Below, one piece after another: positions 58,077 through 64,000 of a DNA stretch of 64,000 bases. The position numbers and the translations under genes are program-made. The stretch is taken from positions 124,001 to 188,000 of the forward strand of contig WBMZ01012082.1 of assembly GCA_013400975.1 (NCBI GenBank). Direction: 5' to 3'. Origin of the DNA: Atrichornis clamosus. Its lineage: Eukaryota > Chordata > Aves > Passeriformes > Menuridae. The number at the start of each line of letters is the position of its first letter. Position 1 is the first letter of the stretch. The notes under the pieces were generated by a model. It was not told the DNA's origin, made no database searches, and saw only the letters and a program-made list of their open reading frames with translations.

Positions 58077-60464
58077 CAGCCTCTCTTTGAGTGGCTGTCG
58101 AGGGCTCTCTCATACCCCTCTGCAGGGATCAAACAGAGGGAACAACCTCGGATGCTGCATCCCAAACACCTTCAGAGTCCAGAGCCGACCTCTCCAAAGG
58201 GAATCTCCTTCCCATTTCAGGGATACCAGAACTGGGCTCTAATTTTCTCCACTTTTGCTTTAAACCAGAGCACAGGAGTTGTGTTTGCTGTCAATAAAAT
58301 TGAAATTGCAGCAAGCTCCAGCCTTTCACCCTGAAGGGCAGCACGGGGCCAGAGCCACCCCAGGGTGAGCTGCTCCTGAAGGTCCAACACTCCCTGCCCC
58401 AGAAAGTGTCCTCCCACCAGGAATGGTGGCCTCCTCCCTGCAAACCCTTATGCACTTGGGAATGGAATGGGAAAAGTTGATATAATTGAGTTTCCACGAA
58501 TGGAATGTTCACCTCCGTGCTCATCGGGAAGAATGTGGATCATGGCTTTATAAATACATGTCTGCAATTATAATCATAATGTTTTATGAACAAGAACAAC
58601 CGTTCTGGCTGGAAATCGGCCGTAAATTTCCACACAAACCTGAAATCTGTTTCAAGCAAAGTGCAGAATGTGACTCAACAAATGTGCAATCAATACTGGC
58701 TTGCAAGAAATCAGATATAAACTTGGGTAATGCTTTCAAGTAGTCATTTAGAAGCAATTAATAAAATATTAAAAAAACTTGAGGGAGGGGTGGAAGCTTT
58801 CCTTGGGACTGACCACAATTCCAGCTCATTAAATTCTTTTTTTTTTTTAATGCAATGTTTGTCCTCATTATTTATCTTCATTTCATAACAGAACACTTGT
58901 TCTCATGAAAACATAACCTTGTTCTCACACCCTTTCGCTGTGCGTGCCAAACTTGGATTCAGACATATTTTGTTGGTATTCCACTAAAACTTGGAAAAAC
59001 TGGAGACTGAATGACAGGAGGGAGCCATAAACCCGAGCAGGAGATGCCAACAAATTCTCTGTGGGGTATGACAGAGTCAGCTGAGCTCCTGAGCACTGAA
59101 AAACAACCTCTGGGGAAACTTCAGACCCGCACAGCAAATATTTACTGTTATTAGAAAGTCTTCACTGTCAGACAAGGAAATAAATTCAGATTTATAAACT
59201 TCTCCTTGCGGCACAGACCTTCCCTTCGTACAAAACCAGGTACAGCCATGCCTGACTTAGGCCAGGTTTGTTTTTAGTCACAATTACATCAGTCAGAGCA
59301 GCTCTTTGTTTGTGGAACCACCATTAAAAGCCAACGTGCTTCGAAAGAGAGGGGATCAAACCTCCCTCATGATTTCCAGAAAGAAAACTGCAGTTCTGCT
59401 TATCCAGCCCTGGCTGCTGGAGGTGAGCAGGAAAAGCACCTCTTGCCACACTGCCAACATCAAATCCTAAGGAGGAATCTCCGAGGAGCTCAGTTTTCAC
59501 TGCCCTTCCCAGTGTTGTGGCTTCATCTTTTTGCAGTTTGACAAATTTAGCCTCTTTTCCCTTTTTTGTGGATTTTAAGCACACGAGGCTTCCCCCACAC
59601 ACTGAGCAGTACCCAGGAGACAGAACTGAGTCAGCTGATGAAGATCAGCAAATGTAACCCATAGATCATCCCTGATCCATGAAAACAAACCAAACAAACA
59701 TAAAACCACACACACAAACCAAAACAAAGCCCTGCAACTGCCAGAGGCTTTCAGAGCCTTACCTGGCCATTTCAGGGCTCTTTGTAAATTTGGAAATTCA
59801 ATTGTAGGTCACTTCAAAGCACCAAGAGGCAAAGCAGCCACGAAGAGAATTCTCCTGAGTGGACTTGTGTACCTGTAAATACAAAACCCCTTGTTCTGCT
59901 GCCCTGATTCCACAGCACAGAGATGCAGAGCAGTTGTGCAACTGGAGAAACATCAATTATTGCTTCTCTTCACAAATAAACACGGGGGGCTGAGCCAAGC
60001 TCCTCCTGCCAAGTGCTGCTCCACACTCAAACTTCAGTTCCTCCCTGCCCTTCTTCCTCCCCTTCTTTATCTGAATCCAGAAGAGGAGTAAGAACTACTC
60101 GTTCCCTAAAATTTAATATGTTTCAAATTCGAGGTTCATTCTTGTGTCTCGGCCCATTTCTAATTAATTTCTGGCTTACTGTTTTCATATTTTCGATTTC
60201 ACTGAGCAAAACAGACTCCTGAGCTGTCCATCTCCTGCTGAAACAGAGATGAAGCTGAAAACCAAAATGATCTTCTCAGTTATTCAATCACCTGAGAGAT
60301 TCTGGCTCTGCAACCCATCTTCAGGCTATCCCTGAATTCTGTTCTGGAACATTTTAATAATAAGAGATATTGAGATTGCTATAATCAGTGAATATTCATT
60401 AATGCAAAATCACATGGCAATCCTTTATAATTATATGAAGTGTCCAAAGCATTGACCATTGCAG
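58077..60464. other. unique AT-rich sequence, no gene seen
   Basis: No genes or CR1 recognised. A T12 run lies at 58837-58848 and a CA-rich low-complexity stretch at 59684-59727. Confidence 0.5.
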
Positions 60465-60525
60465 CAAATTATAATTAAAGTTATTGGAATTAATTAGAAA
60501 AGGAGATAGTAATTAAATTCCAGTT
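60465..60525. promoter_or_regulatory. cluster of ATTA homeodomain cores
   Basis: Within about 60 bases there are several TAATTA or ATTAAT-type cores (ttataattaaag, gaattaattag, gtaattaaat), set in a longer AT-rich unique stretch from 60350 to 60545. Such clusters are typical of conserved enhancers bound by homeodomain proteins, but AT-rich DNA gives them by chance as well. Confidence 0.22.
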
Positions 60526-61516
60526 GCTGGAACGTAAAACTGCTCTGAAATTAAATACAATGGATGGCTCCTCCAGAAAGGGGGATGTTGGTAACACCTC
60601 TTTGCTCAGAGTTAGACAAAATTAAAGCTAATTTTTATGGTAGGATTTCTTTAATAAAAACACTCGAATGTATTCAAGACTGACTCTTCTTATCAACACT
60701 TTAATTTCAGAAAGTAAAAATCAGGGAGGAAAAGCAGCCCTTGCATGGGACAGATCACACATGACATTTTTCTGTGGAAGGCGGCAGAAATTGCTCCTTT
60801 TGGAACCACAAATCCCTGCATTTTCCAGGGAAAGCTGCTGTAGTGAGATGACACCCACGTGCCCTCAGTTCGTCACAAGAACCCAGCCTGGCAGAGGCCT
60901 GGGGAGTCACAGCAGCTCCCGGAACAGAGGCATCCAGACCCTGCCGGTGCTCAGGGCTGCCTTTCCCTGGAATATCAGCTCAAAACACCAGAAAAAGGCA
61001 GGAACTTTCTCGGCTTCTGGGTGCCACTGCAGGCCCCTGGGAAGCTCAGTTTCATCCTGGTGTTTTGGGAGGTTCTGAGCTGTGCTCCCTCAGTGGCACT
61101 GAGTTCGGAGCTCTCTGCCCTTCTCCCTGCTCAGGAAATGGGATTTTCCTGCCAGCTGAAGGCACAGACTCAGGGAAGCTTTTCCTGGCACTGCCATGTG
61201 CTGCAGCTCCACTGCTTTCGCTGTAAAATCACCGACACATGTCTGAGAGGTTGGTGGCAGATGACAGTGCCATCCTAACTATTATGGAAAACGGTTCCAT
61301 CATCATTAAAGCTGGAATTCCTGCAGTGTGGAACTGAAAGCAGCTCAGCTACAGGAGCCAGTTGGTTTCTGGTGCTATCACAAACATTCCAGCAGGATCC
61401 TCCCCCTCCGGAGAGAACTGGGATTCTGTTACCTCTGTTGCTGATTATTCCATTTTGAAAAATTATAAAAAATCAGTTTACGTAAAAAGTCTTTAATGAA
61501 ACCAAATGGCTCCTAC
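60526..61516. other. unique sequence, no gene seen
   Basis: AT-rich to 60720, then balanced. The 136- and 139-codon forward frames (60668-61278) overlap each other in different frames and are not recognisable. Confidence 0.45.
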
Positions 61517-61564
61517 ACTTTGAAAATATATTCCTTGATGACTTTGAAAATACATTCCTTGATA
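61517..61564. repeat. 24-bp direct tandem duplication
   Basis: Units 61517-61540 and 61541-61564, actttgaaaata(t/c)attcctt gat, with one or two differences between copies. Confidence 0.88.
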
Positions 61565-64000
61565 ACCTGGAAAACCAACAAATCACGGGTTTGTTCCCCC
61601 CCAGCCAGCTCAGACCCCCCCAAAACCACTCAGTCTCTGCTGCCTGCAGGAAGCATTGCAGGAGCCCCTAATCCAGCATCTCTTATCCCAAGGGATATCC
61701 CAGGGATATCCCAGTCCAGGCGCACAGCACCTGCAGAAAGGGAGATCAGCCTTCCAAAACCTAGAGCAGGAACGTGGAAAACGCTTGGAACACACACGGT
61801 GTGCTCAGAAGGGAGCCAAACTTACCCTTCCCCAGGAGGGAGCTCATCCACCCTGCCCCAAATCCAGCCTGACAACAACCTCAGGTACCAGACCCTCATC
61901 TGACTCCTCAGGTGGAGCGAACTGGAGGAAAATCTGTCCCTAATCCCCAGCTGCTGGGCTGTGGGGTGAGCCAGGAGGGGTGGGAGCCTTTCACAGCTCT
62001 GCTTTTCCCTTCCAGGGTTTGCTGCCTCTTCCTCACTTCCTATTTTCGTTTTCCTCCCTGTGTAAACGTTGGCTACAATCTCGTCCACGCTGCTCTGATG
62101 TGTTCTGAGGATGTGGAGAGTGCATGTGGGAGCAGCAGTGTGTGGCTGCTCTCAGCCCTCTCCTCGGGCTCCATGGAGAGGAGAATCCCATTCCTTGCCG
62201 GCACTCCTGGCCCCTCAGCTGTGTTTGCTGGAGTCGGCACAGAACACAGGAGGTCCTCACAGCCCAGAGCTTCACTTCACACCCTCTGACACCGATGCTG
62301 TGGCTGTGAAAAGTTTGACAGCCACCAGACTGGAGTTCAGGGAAATGGGGGGCTTTGCTCACAGCTGCCAACAGCTTTACCGGGCTGAAGGTTTGATCCC
62401 AGACCCCACTCCAAGTCCTTCCCAACCATCAGTAGCCTGGTTTTCCTCAGCTTCTCAGAGGTACACTTGAAAATTGAAGGAGATGAAGGTTTATGCTAAA
62501 AGCAAAGCTAATTGCTGCCACATAATTATGACAGACTGAAAACTCCCACTGTGACTGCTGGAGCAGCAGACGAGACGCATCCATTAAAGGGAAAATTCAT
62601 CCCACCTCACCCTCCTTAATTCATTCTCCCTAGGAACCCCTACTTTTCCTTTGTAGTTATCACCCTGCCAATATTGTACTGTTAACTTTAAGTGTCAAAA
62701 GGGAATTTCTGGGGTTTTTTACTGTTGGTAACAGCCAGATCAGAAGTGCCTGAAAGGTGGAAAGGTGCAAGGGCTTTTCATCCTGTTAATGTCAAACCTC
62801 GTGTGCAAACAACAGAGATGTAAGGAAACCTTTTAGTAATAAATCAGTTTGCAAGAAAGCTGCTCCAATCAGCACTGGAGACACTTAGACATCCCCGAGA
62901 AACTGTGACGTGGGCTTTTATTTTCTGAGAGTCAAAAACTTGGAAACTTCTCCACTTGTCCCAGACACTGTCTTGGCACCAGCGCAGGATTTCATGGTGC
63001 TGAAATTTAGCTGCTCGGCAGTAGATACCAAATGTTATTCCCCACCAATGTGCCCTCTATTCTCACTTGTAGAACAGGCATTTAGCAGCATATGTGTCCC
63101 TCTGGCCTTATGGTGCTGAGAAAGAAGATCCTATTCTAGGAACAGGAAATTTGCCATGAGCTTGAAGCTACCCTGACCACAAATTCATAGCCAGTTACTG
63201 CTCCACACGGCCACAAAACATTAACTGAGTTTATTTTAATAAAATATTCATTAAATTGCTCTCAGATGTAACCCTGAGCATCCATACCCTTGTCAAAATA
63301 TGGGCTGTAAGTCTGCTGAGAACTCATCTCAGTGAAACCCTTCGTGCCCATCACCCAGTCCATAAATGCTGGAATTAAAAGTGCAGGAGAAGGATGAATC
63401 AGAAGCAGAAATCTGCAGGAATAGCAGTGCTCAAGCTGAGAGCTGCAGCCACAGAGTCTCCTCATCAAACGTAAATCACTGCAGGGTTAAAGCAGCCAGG
63501 ACGGGACTGAAGTCACAGGGAAGAAAAGAGGAGTCAGGGGAGCCCAGGGTGGGTAAAACAGCAGTGAAACAACGTCTGGAGAAGCTGCACCTCAGGGGGG
63601 AATAAACTGCAACGCCTTTCATTAGGGAGTCTGGAGCTTTTGGAAGGGAAGCAAGAGACAGTTTGTAAGCAACAAGAACAGAGGGTTGGACTGACACTGT
63701 CAGGGGCTTTGGCACCAACCTTTCCTGGCCCCACGACTGCTCACTGGAACAGCAGCTCTCCTGCTCTAGGATATGATCTGGGATGTGAGTCCCTGATGCT
63801 TTCATCCCAAGTGCATCTGATTTTGTTGGCTGCCACACCCGCAGTGAGCTCCGGGCTCCCAGGGCTGGGATGTGTTCCTGGGGAGCTGTGCAGTTCAGCA
63901 CCCCTCGGGCTGGCCTGGGCAGACAGACACAGGTCATGGGAATGGGCACGGCTCAGCAGGTGACATTTCCAGAGGGTCACGTCCTTCAGGGCACTGACCC
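61565..64000. other. unique sequence, no gene seen
   Basis: Balanced sequence at 61600-62470 and 63480-64000, AT-rich between. The longest frames (119-157 codons) overlap on opposite strands and carry no known domain. No mobile element recognised. Confidence 0.5.

Noticed and set aside
1..64000. tRNA, rRNA or microRNA genes
   Set aside because: I looked for tRNA B-box-like GGTTCRANNCC segments and obvious long hairpins and saw none convincing. A tRNAscan or covariance-model search would be decisive.

Overview
The window looks like a piece of a bird chromosome, either non-coding intergenic DNA or a large intron. The main evidence is at least twelve fragments of CR1 LINEs, the dominant avian retrotransposon. 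Several carry the hallmark 3' end (on the reverse strand, a GGTTTGGGTTGGAAGG-like stretch followed by the CCTGCCATGGGCAGGGAC-like block). The CR1 sequence style suggests a songbird-like lineage, but that is inference. There are no bacterial features: no operons, ribosome binding sites, tRNA or rRNA genes were recognised. I recognise no protein-coding gene. Nearly all open frames are short and overlap one another on both strands, and many of the longest lie in CR1 or minisatellite DNA or bridge runs of N.

Layout. 1-6 kb: two reverse-strand CR1 copies (898-1495, 2855-3130), a possible decayed retroviral primer-binding site (3212-3228), a duplicated segment around a single N (3608-3790), and a near-perfect 58-bp tandem duplication (5012-5127). 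6-10 kb: a CRE site, a CR1 tail, a 10-copy 20-bp minisatellite (7867-8069) and a 19-bp minisatellite (9304-9452). 10-16 kb: five CR1 fragments around a CpG-rich block (11680-12110). 16-29 kb: almost repeat-free, mostly AT-rich unique DNA. 29-30.6 kb: a compact CpG island (29795-30014) with a 259-codon reverse-strand frame running out of it, the only place where an unrecognised gene seems plausible. 33-38 kb: a reverse CR1, a 22-bp minisatellite duplicated around a single N, and a 30-bp exact repeat shared between 33.1 and 37.8 kb. 38-57.7 kb: CR1-free, with two large assembly gaps (41775-42245 and 54874-55407), each inside a minisatellite. 57.7-64 kb: one well-preserved forward CR1 (57765-58076), then AT-rich unique sequence with a homeodomain-core cluster near 60.5 kb.

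No set of genes can be described as working together. The points most worth a second look are the CpG island with its reverse-strand frame, the second CpG-rich block with a GC hairpin, and assembly artefacts: both single-N joins have duplicated flanks, and both long gaps fall in tandem repeats.
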